The notes: generated by a model not told the origin, from the sequence alone. DNA of 64,000 bases from Eubacterium multiforme (GCF_030813415.1 NZ_JAUSUF010000001.1:124001-188000); one strand, 5' to 3'; numbered from the stretch's first letter, positions 1-9,634 are shown. Numbers and translations are program-made.

Positions 1-39
1 ACTTAAAACTTTTAATTTTAAATCACTACAAAAACTCAT
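1..39 (-). CDS. Start of a gene running off the left edge (biotin operon, product not identifiable)
   Basis: Thirteen codons, MSFCSDLKLKVLS, are visible. The ATG lies at 37-39 and has an AAGGAG ribosome site formed by the last codons of bioD, with eight bases between. It therefore starts immediately after bioD and is probably translationally coupled to it. By context it could be another biotin gene such as bioB, but the visible residues are too few to decide. Confidence 0.55.
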   Translation of the reverse strand, partial: MSFCSDLKLKVLS

Positions 40-44
40 ATATT

Positions 45-743
45 TTACTCCTTAATAGATATTACTTTAATTAAATCCATTACCTCTTCATCTAAAATTT
101 TACCCTTTTTCATTTTAGAAATAGTTGCTATATTTTTTATTCCTGTTAATTTTTCTATAATATCTTTATTATCTCTATGCATTAAATCATTTTTATTAAA
201 CCCATTTATAATTATCCCTTTAACCTCTATTCCAACACTTTTTAGATACCTTACTGTTAGTGTCGTATGATTTATTGTTCCAAGACCAGCTCTAGTAACT
301 AATATAGTTGATAATCCTAAAGCTTTTATAATATCTTCTAATAAAATAGTTTCACCTTCATTTATTTTTATTGGACAAACTATTCCCCCACTACCCTCTA
401 CAACTAAGAATTCGTATTTTTCTTTCATATTTTTATAATCTTTAATAATTTTATTTATATTTATATCAATATTTTCAACATTGGCTGCTAAATGTGGTGA
501 ATAAGTATTTTTTAATGAGTAAGATACCATATTTTCATACTTTTCATCTAACCCTGAAATTTCACAAACTTCCTTGGCATCACCTGGAATTACTCTATCC
601 TTCTCTTTAATCCCTCCACTTAATACTCCCTTAAAATATCCAGCATTAATTTTTGAATTTCTAAGTCCTCTAACTAATAATGAAGATACAAAGGTTTTCC
701 CTACTTCTGTATCTGTTCCTGTTATAAATATACCTTCTCCCAT
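45..743 (-). CDS. bioD: Dethiobiotin synthetase
   Basis: ATP-dependent dethiobiotin synthetase, which closes the ureido ring of 7,8-diaminopelargonate with CO2 in the penultimate step of biotin synthesis. At 232 aa it has the family's usual length. The P-loop GTDTEVGKT sits at residues 9-17, the substrate lysine region (GYFKGVLSGG) near residue 38, and a VVEGSGG segment near residue 115 that is typical of this deviant P-loop family. The start has a GGTGG ribosome site. It follows bioA by about 50 bases in the same orientation and is transcribed in the bioY-bioA-bioD unit. Cytoplasmic. Confidence 0.95.
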   Translation of the reverse strand: MGEGIFITGTDTEVGKTFVSSLLVRGLRNSKINAGYFKGVLSGGIKEKDRVIPGDAKEVCEISGLDEKYENMVSYSLKNTYSPHLAANVENIDININKIIKDYKNMKEKYEFLVVEGSGGIVCPIKINEGETILLEDIIKALGLSTILVTRAGLGTINHTTLTVRYLKSVGIEVKGIIINGFNKNDLMHRDNKDIIEKLTGIKNIATISKMKKGKILDEEVMDLIKVISIKE

Positions 744-791
744 TTTTCCACCTTCAATCTTTAATTTTAAATTACCTTTTAAACTTCTAAA

Positions 792-2141
792 TTAATTTTT
801 ATTTTCCCACCACAAATTAAGGCTTTCTTTACATACTCTTACCATTTCTATCATCTCTTCTTTCCTTATTACATAAGGTGGATTAAAATATATAACATTC
901 CCAAGAGGTCTTAATAATACACCCTTACTTAAAGCTATTTTAAATATTTCATATCCAACTCTTAATTTGCTATGGAATCCTTCTTTTGTTTCCTTATCCT
1001 TAACAAGTTCTATTGCATTTATCATTCCAATATTTCTTATTTCTCCAACTAAAGGATGATCTTTTAATTCTTTAACTAATAATTCATTTAAAAATTTCCC
1101 TTTTTCATTAACAGTTTCTAAAGTATTTTCTTCTTCAAAAATTTTCAATACTTCAAGAGCAACAGAACATCCTAAAGCATTTCCTGAATAAGTATGTGAA
1201 TGAAGAAAAGCTTTATTTTCATTGTAATCTCCATAAAACTCATCATATATTTTTTTAGATGTCATAACTATAGCCATTGGTAAATATCCAGCTGTAAGCC
1301 CCTTTGATATACACATAATATCTGGACTAATATTTGCATTCTCACAGGCAAACATTTTGCCAGTTCGTCCATAGCCTACAGCAATTTCATCTGCAATTAA
1401 ATTTATATTATAAATATCACAAACTTCCCTTAATTTTTTCAAATATACAGGAGAATAAATTTTCATTCCAGCAGCCCCTTGAACAATAGGTTCAATTATA
1501 ACTGCTGAAATTTGTTCATTTTTATCCTTTAATGTATTTTCCATATCTATAAAACATTCTGCATTACAATTGTTTCTTTCTTTATTAAATTTACATCTAA
1601 AACAATCTGGACCATTAACTCTAATTGTATCTAACATTATAGGTTTATAAACCTTGCTGTATATATCTAAATCCCCCATTGATAACGCACCTAAAGTTTC
1701 TCCATGATAGGCATCTGTTATTGCTACAAATCTTTTCTTTTTAACATTTCCCCTTTGCTGATGATAATGAAAGCTCATTTTAAGTGCAACTTCAACTGCC
1801 GATGAACCACTATCTGCAAAAAATACTTTTTCTAACCTATAAGGAGTAATCTTTACTAATCTCTCTGAAAGTTCAATAGCTGGTATATTGGAAAAATTAG
1901 CAAATATAACATGTTCAATTTTATTAATTTGGTTACTTATAGCCTTATTAATTCTCTTATTAGAATGACCAAAAAGATTACACCACCATGAACTTATTGC
2001 ATCTAAATACTTCTTGCCATTTATATCATATAAGTAAACTCCTTCTCCTCTTTCGATTACTATTGGTTTTAAAGTTTCATAATCTTTCATCTGAGAACAT
2101 GGATGCCAAATATATTTTAAATCTTTATCAACTAAATTCAT
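792..2141 (-). CDS. bioA: Adenosylmethionine-8-amino-7-oxononanoate aminotransferase
   Basis: PLP-dependent class III aminotransferase that makes 7,8-diaminopelargonate from KAPA with S-adenosylmethionine as amino donor. It is 449 aa, full length. The N-terminal IWHPCSQM substrate segment is at residues 11-18, the cofactor aspartate at 251 (IADEIAVGYGRTG), and the Schiff-base lysine at 280 in CISKGLTAGYLPMA. A four-cysteine insert (C180, C183, C192, C196) is present, as in other Firmicute BioA proteins. Second gene of the biotin operon, 86 bases after bioY. No bioF or bioH is seen in the window, so a complete pathway from pimeloyl-CoA cannot be claimed here. Confidence 0.96.
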   Translation of the reverse strand: MNLVDKDLKYIWHPCSQMKDYETLKPIVIERGEGVYLYDINGKKYLDAISSWWCNLFGHSNKRINKAISNQINKIEHVIFANFSNIPAIELSERLVKITPYRLEKVFFADSGSSAVEVALKMSFHYHQQRGNVKKKRFVAITDAYHGETLGALSMGDLDIYSKVYKPIMLDTIRVNGPDCFRCKFNKERNNCNAECFIDMENTLKDKNEQISAVIIEPIVQGAAGMKIYSPVYLKKLREVCDIYNINLIADEIAVGYGRTGKMFACENANISPDIMCISKGLTAGYLPMAIVMTSKKIYDEFYGDYNENKAFLHSHTYSGNALGCSVALEVLKIFEEENTLETVNEKGKFLNELLVKELKDHPLVGEIRNIGMINAIELVKDKETKEGFHSKLRVGYEIFKIALSKGVLLRPLGNVIYFNPPYVIRKEEMIEMVRVCKESLNLWWENKN

Positions 2142-2227
2142 CCTTTTACTTCCTTTATAATATTTTACTTTGATGATCTTTTAATTAAGTGTTAATTTAT
2201 AATTTATATAAACTAAAATTATAAAAT

Positions 2228-2785
2228 TTAATTTACATAACCTAATTTTCTTAATTGTGGTACAACTCTTACAGAAACTATAGAAATTATAAAACTTAAT
2301 AATAAATCACTTGGGAGGCAAGCAATGATTCCAACACTAACAGCAGTCCAAAGACTCATTCCTTCTCCTAAATAAAAATTATAAATTATAAGCATATGAA
2401 TAATTCCAAATAAATAAATTACTGCTAATCCTGAAATACAGGCTATAAAAATTTTAAATATATTTAGCTCTTTAATTTTTTCTGTTATCTTTCCAATTAT
2501 AAAAGCTCCAACTATAAATCCTATCAAATATCCAAAGGTAGGTTTAAGTATATATTGAGGTCCCCCTCCTTGTGTAAATACAGGAATTCCAATAAGACCA
2601 ATTCCAACATATAAAACTTGAGCTAAAGCGCCTTTTTTACTCCCTAAAATTATTGCTCCTAAAGCACAAAAGAAATATTGAAGTGTAAAAGGTACAATTG
2701 GTATAGGAATCCTAATAAATGCTCCTATAGCTGTAAGTGCTGCAAACATTGCAATAAGTGTTAAGTCTCTAGTTTTTAACTTCAT
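2228..2785 (-). CDS. bioY: Biotin ECF transporter S component BioY
   Basis: Membrane biotin-binding subunit of an energy-coupling-factor transporter; the ATPases and T component must lie elsewhere. It is 185 aa with about six hydrophobic segments, and has the BioY signature near the N terminus (LTAIGAFIRIPIPIVPFTLQ). A GGAGGAG site precedes the ATG. First gene of the operon with bioA and bioD, downstream of a BirA-type palindrome, so uptake and synthesis are presumably co-repressed by biotin. Confidence 0.95.
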   Translation of the reverse strand: MKLKTRDLTLIAMFAALTAIGAFIRIPIPIVPFTLQYFFCALGAIILGSKKGALAQVLYVGIGLIGIPVFTQGGGPQYILKPTFGYLIGFIVGAFIIGKITEKIKELNIFKIFIACISGLAVIYLFGIIHMLIIYNFYLGEGMSLWTAVSVGIIACLPSDLLLSFIISIVSVRVVPQLRKLGYVN

Positions 2786-2875
2786 AACTTCTCCTCCAAA
2801 TAATTAAAATTTTATTTTGATTGTCATTTAATTTTATAATCAAAATATATTAAAATAATACCTTTTTGTTTTTCT

Positions 2876-2909
2876 ATTGTCAACTTAATTTTATATCAAA
2901 GTTGACAAT
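2876..2909 (-). promoter_or_regulatory. BirA-type biotin operator upstream of bioY
   Basis: ATTGTCAACTT (2876-2886) and AAGTTGACAAT (2899-2909) form a perfect 11-bp inverted repeat with 12 bases between. This matches the known Firmicute BirA box (TTGTTAAC half-sites about 15 bases apart), with C for T at one position in each half. It lies about 90 bases before bioY. BirA control is inferred from motif and context. Confidence 0.8.
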
Positions 2910-2928
2910 GCAATTAATTTACTACAGC

Positions 2929-2964
2929 AAAAAGGTTTTCCTAAAAACTTAGAAAAACCTTTTA
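2929..2964 (-). terminator. Terminator of the 150-aa gene at 3040-3492
   Basis: AAAAGGTTTTCCTAA pairs with TTAGAAAAACCTTTT (one mismatch) around a four-base loop. On the minus strand a T run follows. It isolates the small upstream gene from the bioY promoter. Confidence 0.75.
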
Positions 2965-3039
2965 TACAAATACTAAAGTAATATATTATCTATTATTTTA
3001 ACATTTATTTTTATTCATAATATTTATATAAATCTTAAA

Positions 3040-3492
3040 TTATTCAGAAATAGACTCTACTAAATCACGTAATAATTCAAAATTATAGTGAAGATAAAAA
3101 GAAACATTTAAATCATCTTCTTCAAGATTATACACTATAAAATTAACAATTTTTCTTCTTGTATCATAATCTAAACTCATATTTGTATTAAGTTCTACAA
3201 TATCTTCATTTGATAAATTAATCATCTCTAATACATTATTTTCTTCACTTTCATAGTATCGTATTGTTACAGTAATACAATCCCCTTCACTACATTTCAT
3301 CTCTTTAATTTTTCTTGCAAGCTCATCTGTAAATCTATTATCTTTTATGAAATCATATTCTATTTCATCTGAAAATGCATTATTATCATTTATTAAATAA
3401 CTATCCTCTTCAATTTTTATAATATCAAAGTTTTCATAGGCTTTTTCCTCAATTTTTTTCTTATGTATTTCATTAAAATCTATTACTTCCAT
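3040..3492 (-). CDS. Hypothetical acidic protein, 150 aa
   Basis: Not recognised. It has 150 residues, is strongly acidic with many Glu, Asp and Asn, and shows no signal peptide, membrane segment or cysteine pair; there is a single Cys in KCSEGDC-type context near residue 90. An AAGGAGG site precedes the ATG, and codon use matches its neighbours. It is a single-gene unit with its own terminator, divergent from the 3691 gene. Secondary structure looks mixed alpha/beta, so a small soluble cytoplasmic protein is likely. Confidence 0.7.
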   Translation of the reverse strand: MEVIDFNEIHKKKIEEKAYENFDIIKIEEDSYLINDNNAFSDEIEYDFIKDNRFTDELARKIKEMKCSEGDCITVTIRYYESEENNVLEMINLSNEDIVELNTNMSLDYDTRRKIVNFIVYNLEEDDLNVSFYLHYNFELLRDLVESISE

Positions 3493-3690
3493 AAAAAAAC
3501 CTCCTTAAAATTCACTCCCTATTTATCCCTAAATATATTATATCAATTTGTTAATCTATTTTGTATTACACTTTGATTTTCTTTTAAAATTTGATATACT
3601 TATATTATAGTAAACATTTACATAATATTATTTTTATAGCATATTACTAATATTATATTGAAATAAATTTTAATTTAAGGAGTGATTTTA

Positions 3691-3993
3691 ATGAATACCA
3701 CAACAAATAACAATCAAGATAAAATACTATACTCATTAGCAAATGATGTTAATTTATTTCTTGCTAAAAACCCTGGTAAGTACTTTACTTCCCATGAAAT
3801 TGATGCAATGTTAAATTCAGTATCCTATAGCCATTTAAAAGCTACATTAATGCTAAATAATAGTATAGATTCAAATGACCCTTCGGCGTATATTGATTCA
3901 ATTTGTTCTTATCTTTCAAAAAAGAATTTAATTAAACACTCTACAAAAGTTTGTCCTTATGAGAACAAAGCTGTTGATGCCTTTTCAATTTAA
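3691..3993 (+). CDS. Small hypothetical protein, winged-helix-like
   Basis: Not firmly recognised; 100 aa from the ATG at 3691. I chose this start because AAGGAG at 3677-3682 lies eight bases before it; an in-frame GTG at 3682 overlaps that site. The pattern of short helices (DVNLFLAKNPGKYFTSHEIDAML, then a second helix pair ending in SYLSKKNLIKHS) resembles a winged-helix fold, in which FTSHEIDAML would open the domain. That is inference only. Monocistronic with a strong terminator. Confidence 0.65.
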   Translation: MNTTTNNNQDKILYSLANDVNLFLAKNPGKYFTSHEIDAMLNSVSYSHLKATLMLNNSIDSNDPSAYIDSICSYLSKKNLIKHSTKVCPYENKAVDAFSI

Positions 3994-4007
3994 TAATTAA
4001 TATATTT

Positions 4008-4050
4008 AAAAGCATACTTATCCCTTGTATTTAGGGGTAAGTATGCTTTT
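4008..4050. terminator. Bidirectional terminator
   Basis: AAAAGCATACTTATCCC and GGGGTAAGTATGCTTTT pair around a nine-base loop between the converging 3691 gene and the YgiQ gene. A/T runs on both sides allow termination in both directions. Confidence 0.85.
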
Positions 4051-4055
4051 ATTTT

Positions 4056-6092
4056 TTATCTTTTCTTTTTATTTCTAAGTCTTACAGGACCTCTACTTTT
4101 TTTGCCTTTATATTTTGGTGAATCTTCAGTTCTAGAATTTTTATTATTTCTAGAATTATTATCCTTTGAATATCTTTCTTTATTACCTTTATTATGGGAA
4201 GATTTATTGTCTCTTTCTCCATAACCTTTTTTCTTTCCTTTGTATCCAGAAGAAGATTTCTTCTTACCATGCATACTTGCAATATAACGAGTTTCCTTTG
4301 ATTGAATTAAACATTTTGGTCCATTTCCAATTAAATCTTCTCTTCCTGCAAGTTCTAATGCTTTATGAACTAAATTATAATTTTTAGGATTTTTAAATTG
4401 AAGAAGTGCTCTTTGCATAGCTTTTTCTTCTCTAGTTTTTGGAATATAAACTTCTTCCATTGTTAAAGGATCAAGTCCTGTATAAAACATTGTTGTTGAC
4501 ATTGTTCCTGGTGTTGGATAGAAATCTTGAACTTGCTCTGGTTGATACTTTGTATCTCTTAAATATTCAGCAAGCTCTACTGCTTCTTTTAATCCGCATC
4601 CTGGATGACTTGACATTAAATATGGAATTAAATATTGCTCTTTTCCAAGTTGCTTATTTATTTTAAAGAATTTTTCTCTAAACCTATCATAAGTTTTTCC
4701 AGCTGGCTTATTCATATATTTTAAAGCTTGAGGAGCTACATGTTCTGGTGCAACCTTTAATTGTCCACTTACATGATGTTCTATTAATTCTCTAAAGAAA
4801 GTATCATCTTTATCAGCCATTATATAATCATATCTAAGTCCTGAACGTACAAATACTTTTTTAATCTTTGGAAGTTTTCTTATTTTTCTAAGTAAATGTA
4901 AATATTCTGAATGATCTACAATCATATTTTTACATGGCTTTGGAGTTAAACATTGTTTGTGTTTACATGCACCTAATGTAAGCTGAGTTTTACATGCTGG
5001 TCTTCTAAAGTTTGCAGTAGGACCACCTACATCATGAATATATCCTTTAAAATCTTTAAGATTTGTTATTTCAACTGCTTCATTAATAATTGATTCTTCA
5101 CTTCTACTTTGAACTGCTCTTCCTTGATGGAATGTTATAGCACAGAAATTACAATTACCAAAGCAACCTCTTGAACTTACTATTGAAAATTTAACTTCCT
5201 CTATTGCTGCAATTCCTCCATCCTTTTCATATATAGGATGATAGTTTTTTGCATATGGAAGGGCATAAACTTTATCAAGTTCTTCTCTAGTTAATGGCAT
5301 TTCTGGTTTATTTACAACAACATATCTATTTCCATGTTTTTGAATAATTTGTTTTCCTCTAACTGGATCCTGTTCTTCATATTGAATTTTAAAAGCTTCT
5401 GCATATTTTCTTTTGTTAGATGAAACTTCCTCACAGGATGGAATTTCAATATAATCATTATAAACTTCATCTAAGGATTCCACTGCATAGCAAGTACCAT
5501 TTACATGTCTTATGTATTTAGCTTCAAATCCATCATTTAAACAATTAGCTACTTCAACTATTTGTCTTTCACTCATACCATATACTAAAAGGTCTGCTCC
5601 ACTATCTATAAGAATTGAATTTCTTACATTGTCTCCCCAGTAATCATAATGAGCAAATCTTCTAAGACTTGCTTCAATTCCTCCAATAATCAAATTAACG
5701 TGCTTATAAGCTTCCCTAATTTTATTACAATAAACAATAGTAGCTCTATCTGGTCTAGCTCCCATCTTTCCACCTGGAGTATAAAGATCTTTGTCTCTTC
5801 TTCTCTTACTTACAGTATAATGGTTAACCATAGAGTCCATGTTTCCACCATTAACTAAAAATCCAAGTCTTGGTTTTCCAAGTTTCATAAAATCTTTTGT
5901 ACTGTGCCAATCTGGTTGAGGAATTATACCAACCTTATATCCTGCATCTTCTAATACTCTAGAAATAATTGCAGTACCAAAGCTATGATGATCTATATAG
6001 GCATCTCCTGTAACAATAATAAAGTCACATTGTTCCCAACCTCTATCTTCCATATCTTTTTTACATATTGGTAAAAATCTATTTTCTGTCAT
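4056..6092 (-). CDS. YgiQ-family radical SAM protein (UPF0313)
   Basis: Radical SAM protein of the YgiQ/UPF0313 family, substrate unknown. It is 678 aa. The N-terminal family domain (residues about 1-290) carries the conserved [17 protein letters not shown] segment. The radical SAM core follows with the [4Fe-4S] cysteines C310, C314 and C317 (CFGNCNFC). A conserved [18 protein letters not shown] segment is near residue 495. The last 70 or so residues are a Lys/Arg/Ser/Asn-rich basic tail ([16 protein letters not shown]) that looks disordered and nucleic-acid binding. Single gene with an AAGGTG ribosome site; family assignment is firm, function is not. Confidence 0.9.
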   Translation of the reverse strand: MTENRFLPICKKDMEDRGWEQCDFIIVTGDAYIDHHSFGTAIISRVLEDAGYKVGIIPQPDWHSTKDFMKLGKPRLGFLVNGGNMDSMVNHYTVSKRRRDKDLYTPGGKMGARPDRATIVYCNKIREAYKHVNLIIGGIEASLRRFAHYDYWGDNVRNSILIDSGADLLVYGMSERQIVEVANCLNDGFEAKYIRHVNGTCYAVESLDEVYNDYIEIPSCEEVSSNKRKYAEAFKIQYEEQDPVRGKQIIQKHGNRYVVVNKPEMPLTREELDKVYALPYAKNYHPIYEKDGGIAAIEEVKFSIVSSRGCFGNCNFCAITFHQGRAVQSRSEESIINEAVEITNLKDFKGYIHDVGGPTANFRRPACKTQLTLGACKHKQCLTPKPCKNMIVDHSEYLHLLRKIRKLPKIKKVFVRSGLRYDYIMADKDDTFFRELIEHHVSGQLKVAPEHVAPQALKYMNKPAGKTYDRFREKFFKINKQLGKEQYLIPYLMSSHPGCGLKEAVELAEYLRDTKYQPEQVQDFYPTPGTMSTTMFYTGLDPLTMEEVYIPKTREEKAMQRALLQFKNPKNYNLVHKALELAGREDLIGNGPKCLIQSKETRYIASMHGKKKSSSGYKGKKKGYGERDNKSSHNKGNKERYSKDNNSRNNKNSRTEDSPKYKGKKSRGPVRLRNKKKR

Positions 6093-6244
6093 ATTATCAC
6101 CTTCTATCTATATTATTAACATCTATATTCAAATTTTAGTCCAATTTAATATTATAAAGCATATTTCTCTATTATAATACTTTAATTTAAGAAAAAAAGA
6201 TATTTTTTTAATTTATTTATTATTTTATATAAATTTTTGCATAA

Positions 6245-6282
6245 AATAATAAAAGAACAAGATAACTTGTCCTTTTATTATT
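6245..6282 (-). terminator. Terminator of the lpdA-lplA unit
   Basis: AATAATAAAAGAACAAG and CTTGTCCTTTTATTATT pair (one mismatch) around a four-base loop, about 100 bases past the lplA stop. I see no gene in the rest of 6093-6383. Confidence 0.7.
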
Positions 6283-6383
6283 ATGAAATGGATAGTAAAA
6301 ATCCACTCTAAAAAAATTAAATAAGCATAAGGGAGTATCTAAAATTAACACTACTTTAAACCATAGCTAAATTTAATAATTTT

Positions 6384-7304
6384 CTACATTAAATCTTCTC
6401 TTATTATATTTAAAATATTATCTTTTAAAAATATTTTTCCAGTTAATTTTTCTTCTATATTTTTAAAATCTATATTTTTTAATGTATCTGAATGTATTCT
6501 TCCTTCTTTTACTATTCCATTTTCTATATTTAAATTTACTTGAATATTTCCTATTGGTAATTTTTCTTCTAATATAACATCATATTTAGGGCTTTCTCCA
6601 AAGTTCCATAATGGATTTTTATATTTATCATAAAATTTAGGGGTTTTTAAATTAACATTGTAAATATCTTTTTCTGATATTTTCCCATATATCTTTTCAA
6701 AGGCTTTTTCTAAAGAAATTTTTAAACTTTCAATTGTAATTTCATTATTTAATTCATTTAAATTAATAACTCTGCTCTTTACAGATTTTATTCCTTTTGA
6801 CTTAAGTTTTAATTTAGAAGGATTAAGAACATCTCCTAATATATTAACATTTACATTAACCATTAATGTTCCATGATGAAAATAGTTTCCATCTTCATTA
6901 TAAAAGGCATGACCTGAAAATTTTCTTCCATTTGCTAAAAGGTCATTTCTCCCTGAAAATTCAACCTTTAACCCAAAACCTTCTACTGCTAATTTTAAAA
7001 CCTTCATTTGTTTTTCTAAATCTACATTTTCTTCCTTTGTTACAAATGTAAAGTTTAAATTGGCTAAATCATGAAATACTGCTCCACCACCTGAAATTCT
7101 CCTAGCTAAAAATATATTATTTTCATTCATGTAATCAATATTACATTCTAAATATGGATTTTGATTTCTACCTATAACTACAGTTTTATCATTTTGCCAA
7201 AGATATAATATAGTTTCATTATTTCTTACAGTTTTTAAAAGCTCCTCTTCTAATGCTAAATTATAATATGGATTAGTTTCCTCTGATATAACAAGTCTAT
7301 TCAT
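6384..7304 (-). CDS. lplA: Lipoate-protein ligase A
   Basis: Activates lipoate with ATP and attaches it to lipoyl-domain lysines. From the ATG at 7304 (MNRLVISEETNPYYNLALEE, the canonical N terminus) it is 306 aa; the longer frame to 7346 lies inside lpdA and lacks a ribosome site. Visible signatures are the RRISGGGAVFHD lipoate-binding motif (near residue 70) and GRKFSGHAF with the catalytic lysine (near residue 130), followed by HHGTLMVN; the accessory C-terminal domain is present. The start overlaps the lpdA stop by eight bases, indicating translational coupling. Confidence 0.93.
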   Translation of the reverse strand: MNRLVISEETNPYYNLALEEELLKTVRNNETILYLWQNDKTVVIGRNQNPYLECNIDYMNENNIFLARRISGGGAVFHDLANLNFTFVTKEENVDLEKQMKVLKLAVEGFGLKVEFSGRNDLLANGRKFSGHAFYNEDGNYFHHGTLMVNVNVNILGDVLNPSKLKLKSKGIKSVKSRVINLNELNNEITIESLKISLEKAFEKIYGKISEKDIYNVNLKTPKFYDKYKNPLWNFGESPKYDVILEEKLPIGNIQVNLNIENGIVKEGRIHSDTLKNIDFKNIEEKLTGKIFLKDNILNIIREDLM

Positions 7305-8991
7305 GATAATGTATAGCTCCAATTGAAAGTCCAAGAGCTGCTTCATGAATTACTTCACCAGTTGTTGGGTGGGCAAATATTGTATCTACTATATCCTCAT
7401 CTTTTATATTATTTTTTATTATTACTGTTAATGTACTTATAAGTGAAGATGCATCAACACCTATTAATGAAGCCCCTACTATTTTATTATTGTCCATATC
7501 TTTAATTATTTTTATAAAGCCTCTACTTTCACCCATTGTAAGTGCTTTACCATTAGCTGAAAATGGGAATTTACTTATCTTTGTATTAATTTTATTTTCT
7601 ATACATTCTCTTTCTGTTAATCCAACAGATGCAATTTCTGGTGCTGTAAATATTACATTAGGAACACAGTCATATTTCATTTTCTTATCCTTTGAAAGTA
7701 TATTGTCTACTGCAACAATTCCTTGATTAGAGGCAACATGTGCAAGTTGCATTTTATTATTAACATCACCTATTGCGTAAATATTAGGAACATTAGTCTT
7801 TAATGTATCATCTACCTTTATACCTCTTCCCCTATCATTTAATTCTATAGAAGTTTTTTCAATATCTAATCCATCCATATTTGGTTCTCTTCCAATTGCA
7901 ACTAAAACATTTTCTGAAATTAAATATTTTTCCTTTCCTTCATTTTCAAAAAATACAATTGCATCTTTATTTTCTGATTCTCCAATTTTAGTAACCTTTG
8001 AAGATGTATATATATTTATTCCATTATCCTTTGCTATATTTTTAATTTCTTCTGATATATCATCATCAACCATTGTAAGAAGTCTATCCATATATTCAAC
8101 TACATTTACCTTTACACCAAAGTTTGAATATATAAACGCAAATTCCATTCCAATAACTCCTCCACCAATTATTGTAATAGATTTTGGTAAATTTTTATTA
8201 TCTAATGCAGATGTACTATTTAATACAAATGGTAAATCTATACCTTTAATATTTATTTTAGAAATTTTAGAACCTGTGGCAACAATAATATTTTTAGCTT
8301 CTATTTTATATTCATCTTTTCCCTTTTTTGCAACTACTATTTTATCATCTAAAAATGATGCACTTCCCTTAATTACTCTTACATTATTTTTACTTAATAA
8401 ATAATCAATTCCTGAAACTAAATTTCCTTTTATTTTATCTTTTCTATCTATAACCTTATCCATTTTAACTTTTATATTTTCAACTTCAAAACCAAACTCT
8501 TCACCTAAAAGTGCATCTTTATATACTTCAGAAGATTTTACTAAAGCCTTTGTTGGAATACATCCTACATTTAAGCATGTTCCTCCAAGTTCTCCCTTTT
8601 CTATTACTACTGTGTTTAAACCTTTCTTTGCTGCATAAATAGCTGCAACATATCCGCCAGGTCCTCCACCAATAATTAAAAGGTCTGTCTTTATATCTTC
8701 TTTCTTACCTTTAATCATATTTCCAAAGTAATCAACTTTAGGTTTGTTATCTATTTTATCATCTCCACTTACTACAAATAAAATATCATTAACCTTTACT
8801 TCATCACCTTCTGAAACTTTGATTTCTTCTATCTTAAAATTACCTTTTGCTTTAAAAGGACTGTTTCCCTTATTAGTTTCAAGTTGAAGTAATACATCAT
8901 TAAGTTTAACTTCATCTCCTACTTTAACATTTATTTTTCCAATTTTTGATGTTTTACTGTGTCCACTTATAGTCTCTAATTTTATATCCAT
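7297..8991 (-). CDS. lpdA: Dihydrolipoamide dehydrogenase with N-terminal lipoyl domain
   Basis: Flavoprotein E3 that reoxidises dihydrolipoamide with NAD. It is 564 aa. The biotinyl/lipoyl-type domain spans residues 1-76, with the lipoylated lysine at K41 in LETNKGN. The FAD site GGGPGGYVAA is near residue 108, the redox disulfide C139/C144 in GGTCLNVGCIPTK, the NAD-binding IGGGVIGMEFA near 276, and the C-terminal catalytic FAHPTTGEVIHEA near 540. It is coupled to lplA. No E1, E2 or glycine-cleavage gene is nearby, so its partner complex is not evident. The attached lipoyl domain may be its own lipoyl carrier and the LplA substrate. Confidence 0.93.
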   Translation of the reverse strand: MDIKLETISGHSKTSKIGKINVKVGDEVKLNDVLLQLETNKGNSPFKAKGNFKIEEIKVSEGDEVKVNDILFVVSGDDKIDNKPKVDYFGNMIKGKKEDIKTDLLIIGGGPGGYVAAIYAAKKGLNTVVIEKGELGGTCLNVGCIPTKALVKSSEVYKDALLGEEFGFEVENIKVKMDKVIDRKDKIKGNLVSGIDYLLSKNNVRVIKGSASFLDDKIVVAKKGKDEYKIEAKNIIVATGSKISKINIKGIDLPFVLNSTSALDNKNLPKSITIIGGGVIGMEFAFIYSNFGVKVNVVEYMDRLLTMVDDDISEEIKNIAKDNGINIYTSSKVTKIGESENKDAIVFFENEGKEKYLISENVLVAIGREPNMDGLDIEKTSIELNDRGRGIKVDDTLKTNVPNIYAIGDVNNKMQLAHVASNQGIVAVDNILSKDKKMKYDCVPNVIFTAPEIASVGLTERECIENKINTKISKFPFSANGKALTMGESRGFIKIIKDMDNNKIVGASLIGVDASSLISTLTVIIKNNIKDEDIVDTIFAHPTTGEVIHEAALGLSIGAIHYHE

Positions 8992-9164
8992 ATGTCTACC
9001 TCTATTCTTAAAATCTCTATTTTTAAATATTTACAATGAAAAAAGGTTACTTTAAAAGTTATTTAAATTTAAATTTTTTAAAATCCCCTAAAAATCTTAA
9101 AAAAATCAAATTACATATAACCTTTAGAGCAACCATACTTTTTTTGGATTAAATAAATTTATTT

Positions 9165-9518
9165 TTATTTAAAATCCTTTTCAAATTCATCAAGTGAATC
9201 CTTTAATAAAGTAACAGAATATGCCATAGTTGGTCCACCACCAAAGGCAACAGATACCATTGCTGATTCTAATATTTCTTCTCTAGTTGCTCCAGCTTCT
9301 AATGCTTTATATGTGTGGAATACTATACAATATTCACATCTGTTATAAACAGCTATAGCAACACTTATTAATTCTTTTGTTTTAGTACTTACAGCACCTT
9401 CTGCATAGTTTGTACCTAAAAGATTCATAAAAGCATTAACACTTTCACCATTTGTTTCTCCTAAATCCTTTAATCCACCCATAAAATCGTTTAACATTGA
9501 TCTTACATCTTTTTTCAT
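9165..9518 (-). CDS. Carboxymuconolactone decarboxylase / AhpD-like protein
   Basis: Small all-helical protein of the CMD/AhpD family, 117 aa. The active-site CxxC is at C61/C64 with H68 (RCEYCIVFHTYKALEAGATREEI), the signature of AhpD-type thiol peroxidase or disulfide reductase members rather than true decarboxylases. Strong AGGAGG site. It lies after marR in the same orientation but is separated from it by a hairpin and an operator-rich promoter, so it is probably the MarR target. A peroxide or electrophile detoxification role is inference. Confidence 0.85.
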   Translation of the reverse strand: MKKDVRSMLNDFMGGLKDLGETNGESVNAFMNLLGTNYAEGAVSTKTKELISVAIAVYNRCEYCIVFHTYKALEAGATREEILESAMVSVAFGGGPTMAYSVTLLKDSLDEFEKDFK

Positions 9519-9549
9519 ATTAAAAACCTCCTAAAATATTTTTAATTTA

Positions 9550-9601
9550 AATACTTGCAATATTAACACTTGCAGTATTAATTCTTAGCATTGCAAGTAT
9601 T
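9550..9601 (-). promoter_or_regulatory. Triple operator motif before the AhpD-like gene
   Basis: AATACTTGCAAT (9550-9561) and ATTGCAAGTATT (9590-9601) are perfect inverted 12-mers. Between them a second forward copy, ACTTGCAGTATTAAT (9568-9582), directly follows ACTTGCAATATTAAC (9553-9567). The array covers the promoter region of the 9165-9518 gene and is the likely binding site of the neighbouring MarR protein. Confidence 0.7.
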
Positions 9602-9615
9602 ATTTAATATAAAAA

Positions 9616-9634
9616 TACCACCATTTGGTGGCAT
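9616..9634 (-). terminator. Short terminator after marR
   Basis: CCACC-ATTT-GGTGG, followed on the minus strand by ATTTTTATATT. A weak five- to seven-base-pair stem directly after the marR stop. Confidence 0.55.

Noticed and set aside
6283-6324. Thirteen-codon frame after the lplA terminator
   Set aside because: No ribosome site or conservation clue; chance frame in intergenic DNA.
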